This document shows positions 33,960 through 43,721 of a stretch of DNA of 64,000 nt, piece by piece; the first letter of the stretch is position 1; the number at the start of each line of letters is the position of its first letter. The notes beneath the pieces were generated by a model. It had not been told where the DNA came from. It made no database searches and worked only from the letters and a program-made list of their open reading frames with translations. The translations under genes and the position numbers were made by a program. The stretch comes from UBA970 sp049419605 (lineage in GTDB: Bacteria; Bacillota_I; Bacilli_A; RFN20; CAG-826). The stretch lies in the NCBI GenBank assembly GCA_049419605.1, contig JBMSKF010000002.1:47568-111567 (forward strand), in the 5' to 3' direction.

Positions 33960-35233
33960 TAATGTTTTAATTTCTTTTTCAACAATTGTTGCAACGTTGG
34001 GAATGGAAATTGTTGAGCAACAACGACGATAATGCCGGCAACTAAACCTGCCGTAAATCCATTGTTATATAAATCAAAACCACCTTGTAAAGCCAATGCT
34101 TGAGGTAAAACCAAAAGATGAATAAAACCCGCCAACACACCATAAAATAATCCGAATTTACCACTCACTGGTGCAAGTGCCGTCACAAACAATAGTGCAA
34201 TACTAGGTTCTGGTAAAGTTAAACTAAAACCTTCCACAAATGAGGCGAGCATTAAACCAAAGATGACGGGGTAACTATTAAGAATATGTTTTCCATAAGC
34301 TCCAAACGCCATAAAAGTGAATGTTCCAGCCACAATTGGCCCAGATAACGGAATGTTATTCAGCCCAAGTATCACTAAACTAAATAAGCCAATACTGCCA
34401 ACATTTAACAATGTGGCAGCCAAACCAAAATCTTTATAAAAATCTGAGGGTAAGTTACCTGGGCTTTTGATTAATCGCAACCATGGTCTATATGCTTGAC
34501 GATGAATTAAGAACGATGAACCAACCAAAAAAACTGAGATTGAAGCGATCAACCAGAATAAAGTATCGTGAAAAGCAAACGTGAGGGTAGTAGGAACAGA
34601 AATCTCGATTTGTAATGCTTTTAACGTTGCTGTAAATACCATGGCGATAAAACCTAAACCAAAACCGGTGTTATATAAGTTATAACCCTGATGAAATTTA
34701 CCAACAATTGAAACGACCATCGGAGTTAACCAACCCGCCAACACACCACCTAATATTCCTAAAGGGATGCTAATCCATAAACTCAATGAAGGAATACCAA
34801 ACATTAAAAAACTTGTCACAGGTGCAATGCCACTACTAAATAGAAATGTTCCTGTGTATTGGCTAATTTTCGTTCTAGATAATTTTGTATATAGCCAAAA
34901 ACCCAACCAAACAGGAATGATATTCAGTAAATTTTTCCCAAAAAAAGCAAAAGCAAAAATCGTGAGAACACCCGCAAACGCTACACCAGAAAATTTCACC
35001 TTGAATTGATGGAGTAATAAAATCGTCACAGCACTTACTATCCAAACGTTGACTAAAGTAGAGTGGAAACCACCAATGGCAAGATAATCTGTAATCAATA
35101 ATGAAGGATGAAGGTAAATAGAAACTAGACCATTCCACATTGGCATAAACGGCCCAGATAATAACAAAATAATCAAACCAATGACGAAGAAACCAAGTAA
35201 GAATTTAAAGGGGATTTTAATTTCAGGAAACAT
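33959..35233 (-). CDS. DUF1576 family polytopic membrane protein
   Basis: A 424-residue membrane protein with about ten helices, matching DUF1576. It is an internal duplication: each half has a GxGFGLGF/NNGFTAGLVAG-like block (LYNTGFGLGFIAM and LYNNGFTAGLVAGI) and a related AGxLTxMAFGxYGKN segment (TIFAFAFFGKNLLN and FMAFGAYGKHILN). Function unknown; a transporter is plausible. Three tandem ATGs exist; the third (35233) is chosen because TATAAT then ends 7 bases upstream. First gene of the envelope unit. Confidence 0.75.
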   Translation of the reverse strand: MFPEIKIPFKFLLGFFVIGLIILLLSGPFMPMWNGLVSIYLHPSLLITDYLAIGGFHSTLVNVWIVSAVTILLLHQFKVKFSGVAFAGVLTIFAFAFFGKNLLNIIPVWLGFWLYTKLSRTKISQYTGTFLFSSGIAPVTSFLMFGIPSLSLWISIPLGILGGVLAGWLTPMVVSIVGKFHQGYNLYNTGFGLGFIAMVFTATLKALQIEISVPTTLTFAFHDTLFWLIASISVFLVGSSFLIHRQAYRPWLRLIKSPGNLPSDFYKDFGLAATLLNVGSIGLFSLVILGLNNIPLSGPIVAGTFTFMAFGAYGKHILNSYPVIFGLMLASFVEGFSLTLPEPSIALLFVTALAPVSGKFGLFYGVLAGFIHLLVLPQALALQGGFDLYNNGFTAGLVAGIIVVVAQQFPFPTLQQLLKKKLKH

Positions 35234-35240
35234 CATCATT

Positions 35241-35246
35241 ATTATA
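35241..35246 (-). promoter_or_regulatory. -10 box of the DUF1576 operon, leaderless type
   Basis: Minus-strand TATAAT lies 1, 4 and 7 bases before three tandem ATGs; only the third fits the usual spacing. Confidence 0.5.
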
Positions 35247-35269
35247 TTTTATTCCTCACCTTAAACAAG

Positions 35270-35275
35270 TAAAAT
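35270..35275 (+). promoter_or_regulatory. -10 box of the Nudix gene, leaderless type
   Basis: TAAAAT ends 7 bases before ATG 35283, with no SD. Confidence 0.45.
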
Positions 35276-35282
35276 AGTGGTT

Positions 35283-35864
35283 ATGTTAAAAGAACAAATT
35301 GCAGCGTATGAACCTTACAATGAACAGGAAGCTTTTGATAAAAAAGCCATCCTTGCTTTTATCGATCGAAATCCCGATTATCTTCTTCGCTCCAATCTTA
35401 TAGCGCATTTTACGGTTTCTACGATTGTTGTGAATCCAAGTATGGATAAAGTGTTATTTGCCCATCACAACATATATCAATCATGGGGTTGGTTAGGTGG
35501 ACACAACGATGGAGATGAAGATATGCTCCATGTTGCGATGAAAGAAACAGAAGAAGAATCGGGATTAAAAAAAATTAAACCCTTTTCAAAGGATATTTTT
35601 ATGTTGGATACCATCTATGTTCCCAACCATATCAAGCATGGTAAACATGTTTCTGATCATTTACACCTCAACGCGACTTATTTGGTAATTGCAGATGAAA
35701 CGGAAACACCTGTAGTGAATATAGAAGAAAATTCGGGTGTGAAATGGTTTTTAATTTCGGAAGTGCTAAACATTGTGCACGAACCTAGAATGATTCCAAT
35801 TTATCAAAAGGCATTTGAAAAGATTAAATTAATTAAAAATCTTAATATGAAAACGTCGCTTTAA
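35283..35864 (+). CDS. Nudix hydrolase
   Basis: A 193-residue Nudix protein. The Nudix box runs from GGHNDGDED to KETEEESGL (residues about 75-95), with the metal-binding EEE. The N-terminal extension EPYNEQEAFDKKAILAFI is typical of the branch of cytoplasmic Nudix proteins often labelled NUDIX YmfB/MutT-like. Substrate unknown. ATG 35283 is chosen over a GTG at 35277 from the -10 position. The last 36 bases overlap the convergent MFS gene. Confidence 0.85.
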   Translation: MLKEQIAAYEPYNEQEAFDKKAILAFIDRNPDYLLRSNLIAHFTVSTIVVNPSMDKVLFAHHNIYQSWGWLGGHNDGDEDMLHVAMKETEEESGLKKIKPFSKDIFMLDTIYVPNHIKHGKHVSDHLHLNATYLVIADETETPVVNIEENSGVKWFLISEVLNIVHEPRMIPIYQKAFEKIKLIKNLNMKTSL

Positions 35865-37007
35865 CCATAAAACTAAGAATAGATTAACTGTATTTGCAAT
35901 CACAATCACTCCATAAATTGGCCAAGTTGTATTTGTTAAATCTAGAATAGCCCCTGAAAATAGAGTTCCTAGAATTGCTGCCACTCCATATGCGGTAAAT
36001 AATTTACCATAAAGTGATGAAAAAAGTTCTTTTGGAAAGATGGTCTTTATTGAAAGAGGCATCAACGCCATCCAATTGCCTAACCCAAACCAGAACGCTC
36101 CAAAGCTAATTGCGTATAACGTTTCGTTAGTGCCACCATTAAATAGAGAAATAAAACCACTCAAAATTAGTGAAATTAAACTTAAAAAAGCCACTTTAAA
36201 AAAACCAAATCGATCTACAAGTCCTCCAAAGAATGGTCGAGAAACACCGTTCAATAATGAGAAAATTGATATCGCCACCGTTACAAAGGTTGGGTCAAAC
36301 TGATAATTCGTCACCCCAATTGGAAAACTTAATCCAACAATGGTTAAACCAGATAAAAGGGATAAAACATAAACAACATATAAAGATTGAAAGGATTTAT
36401 GATCATAGGTTGTGATTGTTTTTTTAACTTGATGGTGGTGATTAATTTCCACGGGTATTGTTTGAAATAAGGGCCATATGCATACCAAGAATACACCCAA
36501 CGAAATCCAACCTAAAAGCATCATCGTATATTGAATTGTATTGGTTGCAAGCAACGTTGCAATGATGGGGGTCATCACCGTGTTAGACAAGCCAAAACCC
36601 ATCAATACTAAACCCGAATATAAACCAATTCGTTTATCAAATAATCGTTGCACAAGATAGATGGGAACTCCATAAAGTAATCCAACACCACTCCCAAGGA
36701 AAATACCGTATGTCAAAATAAGGACATAAAAATTACTTGCAAGACTTGATAACCAAAAACCACATACGAATAACACCACACCGAGAATGACAATTTGTTT
36801 TCGATATTGATTTATCCATTTACCAGCAATCAACATCGTGACCGCATAACTCACCAACGACGTCATATAAGGTAAGCCACTCAAGCTAGAACTAATCTGA
36901 TAAGTGGATTCTGCTTCCACGCGAAAAACACCCCAAGCATAGACACTACCTAATAAAAGCATTAATAGGATCGATTGTATTAAGAAGTAGAAACGAGAAA
37001 ATTTCAT
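35829..37007 (-). CDS. Major facilitator transporter, oxalate/formate-antiporter (OFA) family-like
   Basis: A 392-residue MFS protein with about 12 helices. The first helix carries LGSVYAWGVFRVEAE, the OFA-type signature. A GSGVGLLYGVPIYLVQRLFDKRIGLYSGL block follows in helices 4-5 and a second-half PFFGGLVDRFGFFKV loop-8 motif is present. It could move a carboxylate; substrate not predictable. A TACAAT ends 9 bases before the ATG. Confidence 0.82.
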   Translation of the reverse strand: MKFSRFYFLIQSILLMLLLGSVYAWGVFRVEAESTYQISSSLSGLPYMTSLVSYAVTMLIAGKWINQYRKQIVILGVVLFVCGFWLSSLASNFYVLILTYGIFLGSGVGLLYGVPIYLVQRLFDKRIGLYSGLVLMGFGLSNTVMTPIIATLLATNTIQYTMMLLGWISLGVFLVCIWPLFQTIPVEINHHHQVKKTITTYDHKSFQSLYVVYVLSLLSGLTIVGLSFPIGVTNYQFDPTFVTVAISIFSLLNGVSRPFFGGLVDRFGFFKVAFLSLISLILSGFISLFNGGTNETLYAISFGAFWFGLGNWMALMPLSIKTIFPKELFSSLYGKLFTAYGVAAILGTLFSGAILDLTNTTWPIYGVIVIANTVNLFLVLWLKRRFHIKIFN

Positions 37008-37016
37008 ATATCGACT

Positions 37017-37022
37017 ATTGTA
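37017..37022 (-). promoter_or_regulatory. -10 box of the MFS gene, near-leaderless
   Basis: Minus-strand TACAAT ends 9 bases before ATG 37007, with no SD. Confidence 0.4.
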
Positions 37023-37072
37023 TCGATAGCAAAAAGGATGTCAAATTAAATTTAATGAATTTTATAGAATGA

Positions 37073-38602
37073 TTAAATTTTATAGATTTTGCTAAATTTT
37101 TCTTCTAAATAATCGCAATAATAGGATGGATTTAAATCTTCACCTGTTACTTTTTTGAGAAGGGCAAAAGGCGGATAAAGTTTCCCATAAGCATAGACAT
37201 GTTTAGAAAACCATTCACGAATAGGTAATAGGTTTTTGCTCTTAATGGTTTTTTCCAACGATAAATCCTTTTCCATGGTCTTGAGTAATTGAATGGAAAT
37301 GGCATTTCCGAGTGCGTAAGAAGGGAAATAGCCAAAAGCACCACCAGACCAATGAACATCTTGTAAGCATCCTGTACGATTGTTTTTAGGTTGAATACCG
37401 AGATAACTTTGGTAAAGTTCATTCCAAGCTTGCGGTAAATCTTTTACTTTCAATGAACCTTCAATCAATCGCTTTTCTAGCTCATATCGAACCATGATGT
37501 GCAGGCTATACGTTAATTCATCAGATTCTGTACGAATGAGAGACGCCTTTGCAACGTTGATTGCTTGGTAATATTCTTCAATGGTTACATCTTTAAATTG
37601 GTCTTTAAATTGTTTTTTTAATTCAGGAAAAACTAGTTTTGTAAACGCATAAGATCGACCCAAAACATTTTCATAAAACCTAGATTGAGACTCATGGATT
37701 GACATTGCTGCACCACGACCCAGGATAGTTCCTTTTACTTTAGGTCCGATGTTTTGTTCATAGATTCCATGACCACCTTCGTGAGCAGTGGAATAAATAT
37801 TTGAGATGAAATTATCTTCATAAATATGGGTTGTGACTCTGACATCATTTGGAGTAATCTCACTACTAAAAGGGTGAACAGATTCTGCAAGCACACCCGC
37901 GTTTAAGTCATACCCAATTAGCGTTAATAAAGATTTGGCATATGATAATTGTTCGTGTTTTGGAAATTTACGTGACATGAAATCTGTGCGAATTTTAACC
38001 TTTGATTGTTGAATTTTTTTAAGTAAAGGAACAATTCTTGCTTTCAAGGTTGCAAAGAATGCATCAAGTTTTTCAATCGTATTGCCTTCTTCATAGTCAT
38101 CCAATAATTGATTATAGAGTGGACCGGGAACGGTTTTCGTTAAGGTTGTAAATTTTCTAACATAAAACAGAATCTTTTCTAAATAAGGAGCATATGCATC
38201 AAAATCATCATTAGATTTTGCTTTTTCCCACGCCACTTGTGCTTTTGATAAGAGTACAGCATAATCCTGATAATCTTTCGGATCTATTTTTTTGAGTTGA
38301 TCTATTTTTTTGCGTTCTAAGAAAACAATTCTTTTCATTTCTGGCGTCAGCTCTTGCTCGCGAGATTTTAAATCGGTGATGAGTTGATCATAAGCAGGAT
38401 CGTTTTGATGTTTAAAATCCTCTAAGGCCCAAAACCCCATCGCTTCAGAACGTTCTTTTACTGCCCCGTCATTTTTAGGGGCAATGGTTTGCGCATCAAA
38501 ACTAGCGACATTCATAATGTAATCAAAAGCTTTCGTTTTTTCGTAATGTTTGTCGAATTGGGCTAAAAGCGTTTTTAAGTCTTTTTCTGTGGATGTTGCC
38601 AT
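37073..38602 (-). CDS. M32 family metallocarboxypeptidase (Taq-type)
   Basis: A 509-residue zinc carboxypeptidase of family M32. The zinc motif is HEGGH (STAHEGGHGIYEQN), followed by the family HESQSRFYE, with an upstream HPFSSEITPNDVR substrate motif. Full family length, cytoplasmic. It removes C-terminal residues from peptides. SD AAGGAA precedes the ATG. Monocistronic and divergent from a DUF1801 gene. Confidence 0.93.
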   Translation of the reverse strand: MATSTEKDLKTLLAQFDKHYEKTKAFDYIMNVASFDAQTIAPKNDGAVKERSEAMGFWALEDFKHQNDPAYDQLITDLKSREQELTPEMKRIVFLERKKIDQLKKIDPKDYQDYAVLLSKAQVAWEKAKSNDDFDAYAPYLEKILFYVRKFTTLTKTVPGPLYNQLLDDYEEGNTIEKLDAFFATLKARIVPLLKKIQQSKVKIRTDFMSRKFPKHEQLSYAKSLLTLIGYDLNAGVLAESVHPFSSEITPNDVRVTTHIYEDNFISNIYSTAHEGGHGIYEQNIGPKVKGTILGRGAAMSIHESQSRFYENVLGRSYAFTKLVFPELKKQFKDQFKDVTIEEYYQAINVAKASLIRTESDELTYSLHIMVRYELEKRLIEGSLKVKDLPQAWNELYQSYLGIQPKNNRTGCLQDVHWSGGAFGYFPSYALGNAISIQLLKTMEKDLSLEKTIKSKNLLPIREWFSKHVYAYGKLYPPFALLKKVTGEDLNPSYYCDYLEEKFSKIYKI

Positions 38603-38610
38603 AATTTATT

Positions 38611-38643
38611 TCCTTATTGAGATTCATTTTAAACCTTTATAAT
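38611..38643. promoter_or_regulatory. Divergent promoter region, M32 peptidase and DUF1801
   Basis: Minus TAAAAT (38626-38631) is followed by the M32 SD AAGGA (38611-38615) in a minimal leader. Plus TATAAT (38638-38643) lies 16 bases before the DUF1801 ATG at 38660. Confidence 0.4.
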
Positions 38644-38659
38644 AAATTTGTAATTAAAA

Positions 38660-39001
38660 ATGAAAAACTCAAGTCCCATCCCAACTTATATCAAAGAATT
38701 TAGTTCGGATTTAAAATCCCGGTTAGAAAAGGTTTATCGCATCATAAAGTCACAAATTCCGGAAGCAACAGAAACTTTCGCATATCAAATGCCTACGTTT
38801 AAAAAAAAGAAGAATTTGATTCATTTTGCGGGATATCAACACCATATTGGCATTTATCCTGGACCCAAAGGAATTGTCTATATCAAGTCCATTATGCCAA
38901 ATGCAATCACAAGTAAAGGAACTTGGAAGTTGATGCATACCGATCCTATTCCTGAAAAAGAGTTACTTCAACTTTGTCGATGGATTGAAGACCAACCATG
39001 A
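38660..39001 (+). CDS. DUF1801 (YdhG-like) protein
   Basis: A 113-residue DUF1801 protein with the fuller YdhG pattern: RIIKSQIPEATETFAYQMPTF, then HFAGYQHHIGIYPGPKGI. Some relatives are frataxin-like iron proteins; most are uncharacterised. It is a different subgroup from the other DUF1801 protein at 13.7 kb. Its stop overlaps the chromate-transporter ATG (ATGA). Confidence 0.83.
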   Translation: MKNSSPIPTYIKEFSSDLKSRLEKVYRIIKSQIPEATETFAYQMPTFKKKKNLIHFAGYQHHIGIYPGPKGIVYIKSIMPNAITSKGTWKLMHTDPIPEKELLQLCRWIEDQP

Positions 39002-40176
39002 AAAAGAGTCTAATATTTTTATTAGATGTCTTGATGTGTTCGTTGAGTAGTTTTGGTGGCCCTGAAGCTCATTATGGTGTGTTTTCTCAAATCCTTGTAC
39101 AAAAGAAAAAATATTTATCTGAAGAAACTTTAGCTGAATTTATTGGTGTTTTTGCATTTGTACCAGGACCTAGTAGCACTCAAACTATCACTGCAATTGG
39201 TTATTTAGTGGGTGGCCCTTTGCTTGCATTCTTTACTTTTATTGTTTGGGCATTACCCGCTTTAATTATCATGACTTTGGTTGGATTATTTTTTAATTTA
39301 TTTAATCAATCCATTATTCTCATTGAATTATTAGAAGTACTACCCTCAATCGCGATAGGCTTCATCGTTTATGCAGGCTGGTCTCTTAGTAAAAGAATCA
39401 TGAAAAAAAACTATTATTGGTTGTTTTATGGATTCAGTTTTCTTGCAGGTTTTTTACTCATTCCTATTTCTTTTTTTGCCGTCCCCATCATTTTATTTGC
39501 TTCTGGTTTTTTCCTTCTAGTATTTGAGAAACCTGTTTCTGAAGGTAAGAAACCTAACATCAAACCCAGATGGAATATTTTAATATTCATCGTTTTAATT
39601 GCGGTGGGTCTTGAATTGGTCAACGTTTGGATTTCAGAGCCTCTTTTCAATCTAATAAATTCTTTTTTTAGGTATGGATACTCTGTGATTGGAGGTGGAC
39701 AAATTGTGATTCCTTTAATGATTCAAGATTTAGTTACTTCACAATCACTAATTACATTAGAAACTTTTTTATCAGGGTATGCCATCGATCAAGCAATTCC
39801 GGGACCCTTATTTAGTTTTGCAGCGTTTGTAGGAACGCAATCTTTACATAGTTCATTCTTACCATGGTTAGGAGGGTTTATCTCTGGTCTAACCATCTTT
39901 ATTCCGGGCATCCTTCTTGTATATTTTGTGGTACCTATTTGGAAATCCCTTCGAGAATTCAATTGGTTAAAAACCGTCCTTAAAGGGATTACCATTGCCG
40001 CAGCAAGTTTAATTGTTTTAACAGCAGTGACACAAATCACCACGTTATCCTTTACATGGTTTTCAATTGGTTTGGTAGGTTTGACATTTGCGTTATTACA
40101 AATTAAAAAAATACCGACACCTCTGCTTGTTGGATGCTTGATGTTATTAGGTGTCTTCGTTCAGTCCATTATCTGA
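38998..40176 (+). CDS. Chromate transporter (CHR family, two-domain)
   Basis: A 392-residue fused two-domain CHR transporter. First-domain signatures are FGGPEAHYGVF and FVPGPSSTQTITAIGYLVGG; the second domain repeats them as VIGGGQIVIPLM and AIPGPLFSFAAFVG. About ten helices. The family exports chromate, though many homologues outside chromate-exposed organisms have unknown substrates. Translationally coupled to DUF1801; convergent overlap of 16 bases with the VOC gene. Confidence 0.88.
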   Translation: MKKSLIFLLDVLMCSLSSFGGPEAHYGVFSQILVQKKKYLSEETLAEFIGVFAFVPGPSSTQTITAIGYLVGGPLLAFFTFIVWALPALIIMTLVGLFFNLFNQSIILIELLEVLPSIAIGFIVYAGWSLSKRIMKKNYYWLFYGFSFLAGFLLIPISFFAVPIILFASGFFLLVFEKPVSEGKKPNIKPRWNILIFIVLIAVGLELVNVWISEPLFNLINSFFRYGYSVIGGGQIVIPLMIQDLVTSQSLITLETFLSGYAIDQAIPGPLFSFAAFVGTQSLHSSFLPWLGGFISGLTIFIPGILLVYFVVPIWKSLREFNWLKTVLKGITIAAASLIVLTAVTQITTLSFTWFSIGLVGLTFALLQIKKIPTPLLVGCLMLLGVFVQSII

Positions 40177-40931
40177 ATGGTTAAACCTGCAATATCATTT
40201 TTAATTTGACGGGATAATTGGTTAACTTGGAACGCAATGAGCCCAGTGGTATGGGGATTCTTTTTTGGGATTTGTTGACCCTTCCATGTATTTAAGCCAA
40301 GGTGATGATGATAACCACCCGTTGATAAAAAGGCAGCACTATCGCCATAATATTGCATCAATTCATATCCTAAATGTTCTTGATAATATTGGACAGCCTC
40401 ATTTAAATTGCCAACATGTAAGTGAAGGTGACCAACTATCGTATCAACAGAAAAACCACTCCATGGTTTTGCTAATGATAAAACTTCTTGATAACGCATC
40501 ATGTCTGTCACCATTGCTAACTTTTTATTTTCATAAGGCCAAAGCATGGAAGGTCGATCAGCATAAATCTCAATTCCGTTTCCTTCAGGGTCTGCTAAAT
40601 AAATAGCCTCAGAAACACCATGATCGGATAAACCTTGTAATGGGATTTTTAATGCAATTAAATGTTTTAACACACTCCCTAATTCTGCTCGGGTTGGGAC
40701 TAAGTAAGCAACGTGGTATAACCCTTGAGTTGTTTTTGTTTCAATTGCATAAGTTTGATCGTGCTTAAGAATCAATAAAGGCGTTGTAATGCCAAGAGTG
40801 GTTTCATTAGTTGTTTGCGATAAAACCCGCATACCCAACACAGTATAAAAATCCACCATCTTTTTGGGATCGTGGACATTCAAAGTGATATTCGAAATAT
40901 AAGCTAGTGGGGATTGATGATATTTACTCAT
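40161..40931 (-). CDS. VOC-superfamily protein with two glyoxalase-like modules (CatE-like)
   Basis: A 256-residue protein with two vicinal-oxygen-chelate modules. Metal ligands appear in YHVAYLVP, GNGIEIYAD, GHLHLHVG and HHHLGLNTW. The layout matches Bacillus CatE-like catechol-2,3-dioxygenases, though substrate is unproven. ATG 40931 is chosen, giving an ATGAGTAA 8-base overlap with nadE; ATG 40943 is an alternative. Last gene of the pdxS-to-VOC series. Confidence 0.82.
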   Translation of the reverse strand: MSKYHQSPLAYISNITLNVHDPKKMVDFYTVLGMRVLSQTTNETTLGITTPLLILKHDQTYAIETKTTQGLYHVAYLVPTRAELGSVLKHLIALKIPLQGLSDHGVSEAIYLADPEGNGIEIYADRPSMLWPYENKKLAMVTDMMRYQEVLSLAKPWSGFSVDTIVGHLHLHVGNLNEAVQYYQEHLGYELMQYYGDSAAFLSTGGYHHHLGLNTWKGQQIPKKNPHTTGLIAFQVNQLSRQIKNDIAGLTIQIMD

Positions 40932-42759
40932 GAAGGATTTCATTCCGCAATTTTAAATACAATGAAGTTTTTTCATATGACATTTGTGCTTCTCGATAAT
41001 CATAACCAAATGCACCTTTTGAAACGATGATGTTTGGGGGCATTTGCACGCGCTTAAAATAAGCGCGATTCCAAAGGTTCAATACCCATTCGATATCATC
41101 AATAAAAATCTTTGGTTGGTCCAATCCGTAATGCGTGATGAGTTGTTTGATTGCCTGTGGAAAAGTCTTGAGTTGATACATTTTCAAGATACGTTCTGGT
41201 GCAAGGGATGGAAAGCTGAGTAATTCGTGAATTAACCAATCGTGATATCCCCACTTCATCGGATCCACTTGATTGGTCTTAAGTTCCGCGCTGGGTTTAA
41301 ATTGATACTGAGGCACATCGTTGATAATGTTTGCAATTAGATTAGAAGGAATAATGGGATGTTGATGGTGCTCATTAAGCCATAATGCTAAGGTGTTGAT
41401 TTGCATTTTGGTTAGATCACCTAACGGAGCAAGTGCACCAATGGTGTCACCATAAAGTGTGGTATAACCTAAAGCAATTTCAATTTTATTGCCGTTGTTT
41501 AATACAACACCTTTCTTTTCAGCAGCAAGATTCATTAAAATACTACCTCTTACCCTGGCTTGAATATTTTCTTTAGTCAGTAAATCTGCATGAGGTTGAA
41601 GTTCGCTGAATGCATCCACTACTTTTTGAATTGGAATTTCTTCAAAATGGATTCCTAAATTTTTTGCGACTTCTCTAGCGTTTTGTTTAGATTGTTCAGA
41701 GTTATAAGGGGTTGGTAATGAGTAAGCATAGACGCGATCTTTACCAATCACTTCGGTTAATAATGCAGTGGAAACTGCACTATCAATACCTCCAGATAAA
41801 CCCACAATCCAAGGCACTTTCTTTTGAAAGAGTTGCTCATCAAAATACTCTATGCCTTTTTTTAACATCGTATAAAGTTTTTTAGGATTGTCTTTGATAG
41901 CATGTTTATCGTGTAGATTTGCGATCAATAATTCTGGTTCTGCAGCATCGTTTGCAAGTAAAGTGAGTTCACCTTGTTCGTTGTAAACCATAGATCCACC
42001 TTCAAACAAGACGACATTCTTACCGTTATTATCAGCACCAACTTTATTGACAAAAATAAAAGGAACTTTAGCGTGTTTCTTAATTTGTTGCTGTCTAGAT
42101 TTTTCTTTATCTAATGTCCAAGGGGAAGCAGAAATATTAATTAATAAATCAACGCCTTGCTTTAAATATTCTGTGGATGGTGAAAAACCATAAGCTGCAT
42201 CCCACATATCCTCACAAACTTCTAAACCAAAGCGAATCGTTTCTCCTTGGTATTGGACGACGAGTGGATCTAAAAAAGATTTTACTTTTAGATTTAATTT
42301 TTCTTCAAACTCACGACCAGGTAAGAAATAGCGTTGATCATCAAACATCCGATAGTTTGGAAATAGTCGTTTAGGGTAGACACCTGGAAAAACACCGTTA
42401 CTTCGTTTTAAATACTCACCGTTATAGGCCACCAATGCGGCGTTTAATTTGGCTAACCGAGAATCATTATTAGAAATACTTGGGTTGGCGCCTAAAGTCC
42501 AAACGTTCCCCCACACAATGATAATATCTTGAGACAAGGCTTTGATTTTTTCATTAAAGGATACAGCAAAATCAACCCATTCATTATCTAAAAATTGATC
42601 ACCAATTAAGTATCCGGTTATGCACAGTTCGGGGAATACAATCAGATCAACACCTTTGGACTTTGCTTCTTTAACCATGGTCGATAAATGACCAAAGTTA
42701 ATAGAAGGTTGACCTGGAACCACGCGCATTTGCCCTAAGGCTATTTTTAGATTTCTCAT
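40924..42759 (-). CDS. nadE: Glutamine-dependent NAD(+) synthetase
   Basis: A 611-residue NAD synthase. The N-terminal nitrilase-type glutaminase has the catalytic Glu in VFPELCITGYL and Cys in FGLEVCEDMWD. The C-terminal synthase has the ATP-pyrophosphatase loop GLSGGIDSAVSTAL near residue 317. It converts nicotinate adenine dinucleotide to NAD using glutamine-derived ammonia. TAAAAT ends 7 bases before the ATG, so it can be transcribed separately from the pdx genes upstream. Confidence 0.95.
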   Translation of the reverse strand: MRNLKIALGQMRVVPGQPSINFGHLSTMVKEAKSKGVDLIVFPELCITGYLIGDQFLDNEWVDFAVSFNEKIKALSQDIIIVWGNVWTLGANPSISNNDSRLAKLNAALVAYNGEYLKRSNGVFPGVYPKRLFPNYRMFDDQRYFLPGREFEEKLNLKVKSFLDPLVVQYQGETIRFGLEVCEDMWDAAYGFSPSTEYLKQGVDLLINISASPWTLDKEKSRQQQIKKHAKVPFIFVNKVGADNNGKNVVLFEGGSMVYNEQGELTLLANDAAEPELLIANLHDKHAIKDNPKKLYTMLKKGIEYFDEQLFQKKVPWIVGLSGGIDSAVSTALLTEVIGKDRVYAYSLPTPYNSEQSKQNAREVAKNLGIHFEEIPIQKVVDAFSELQPHADLLTKENIQARVRGSILMNLAAEKKGVVLNNGNKIEIALGYTTLYGDTIGALAPLGDLTKMQINTLALWLNEHHQHPIIPSNLIANIINDVPQYQFKPSAELKTNQVDPMKWGYHDWLIHELLSFPSLAPERILKMYQLKTFPQAIKQLITHYGLDQPKIFIDDIEWVLNLWNRAYFKRVQMPPNIIVSKGAFGYDYREAQMSYEKTSLYLKLRNEILHE

Positions 42760-42766
42760 TACATAT

Positions 42767-42772
42767 ATTTTA
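42767..42772 (-). promoter_or_regulatory. -10 box of nadE, leaderless type
   Basis: Minus-strand TAAAAT ends 7 bases before ATG 42759, with no SD. It lies in the 60-base gap after the EamA gene. Confidence 0.45.
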
Positions 42773-42819
42773 TGATATTTTTCATTGAAATGGGGGATAA
42801 ATCCAATGAAACCGCTCCC

Positions 42820-43716
42820 CTAATGAGGTTGACCTTTTCTTGAATCGATCCCCAATAAAACCAGCGCAATGATGACAAGAATATATCCAAAAATCGTCGT
42901 AATAGATAGGATTTCTTGAAAAAAAATCCAAGATAGAATTCCACCTAGGATAGGCGCAAAACTTTGAATTAATTGAACTTTGGCTGCGCCTTGACTTCTT
43001 TGAGCGTTTACATAAAAAATAAGGCTTAAGCCATAAATGAAAAATCCTGAAATGAGTGAAAATATTAAATAGATCACGGTGGGTGCAACTTCATTCAAAA
43101 TCAACGCAATGATAAGCGTTCCTATGCCAGTTCCAATTCCTTTAAAGATCACAACAAACAAAGGGTTACCGAAACTTAATTTCTTAGAAACATTGTTTTC
43201 TAAACCCCAAAAGAGAGTCCCAACAATAATCCACAATGATCCTATTTCAAACCGAATAGACACACCTTGGTAATTTGCGATGACCAAACCTATCACAATC
43301 AAAATCGACGCAATTGAGGAAAATTTTGATAGCCTTTCTTTAAAGAAGATTAACGCAATCATCAAAGTAAAAATAAGTTCTGCGTTTGATAACAATCCAA
43401 CTAAACTACCATTGATTTCTTTAACCCCAATCAAAAAGAAGATTGGGGCAAAGATATCTAAAACAATCATCCATCCATACCAAAGAGTCTGGTTATTAAC
43501 CTTCCTTATGATTAGTGCTTTATGTTTTATTGATTGATGGTAAAAAAAAGTACCAATACCTGCTCCAAAATAAAGTAAACTTGCCAGCCAATAAGGTGAG
43601 ACATCATTTAGCAGTATTTTCGATATCGGAACGTTCAAACTAAAAAAGATTGCCGATGCAATAGCAAAAATGAACCCTTGTTCAAAACGGTTGATTTGAG
43701 ACTTCTTTTTTTCCAT
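42820..43716 (-). CDS. EamA/DMT-family transporter
   Basis: A 298-residue drug/metabolite transporter with ten helices in two EamA repeats (FAIASAIFFSLNVPISK and, in the second half, VGTLFWGLENNVSKKL). It starts 5 bases after pdxT, so it is probably in the vitamin B6 operon. Moving a B6 vitamer or a related precursor is inference from context only. Confidence 0.83.
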   Translation of the reverse strand: MEKKKSQINRFEQGFIFAIASAIFFSLNVPISKILLNDVSPYWLASLLYFGAGIGTFFYHQSIKHKALIIRKVNNQTLWYGWMIVLDIFAPIFFLIGVKEINGSLVGLLSNAELIFTLMIALIFFKERLSKFSSIASILIVIGLVIANYQGVSIRFEIGSLWIIVGTLFWGLENNVSKKLSFGNPLFVVIFKGIGTGIGTLIIALILNEVAPTVIYLIFSLISGFFIYGLSLIFYVNAQRSQGAAKVQLIQSFAPILGGILSWIFFQEILSITTIFGYILVIIALVLLGIDSRKGQPH

Positions 43717-43721
43717 AAGGG

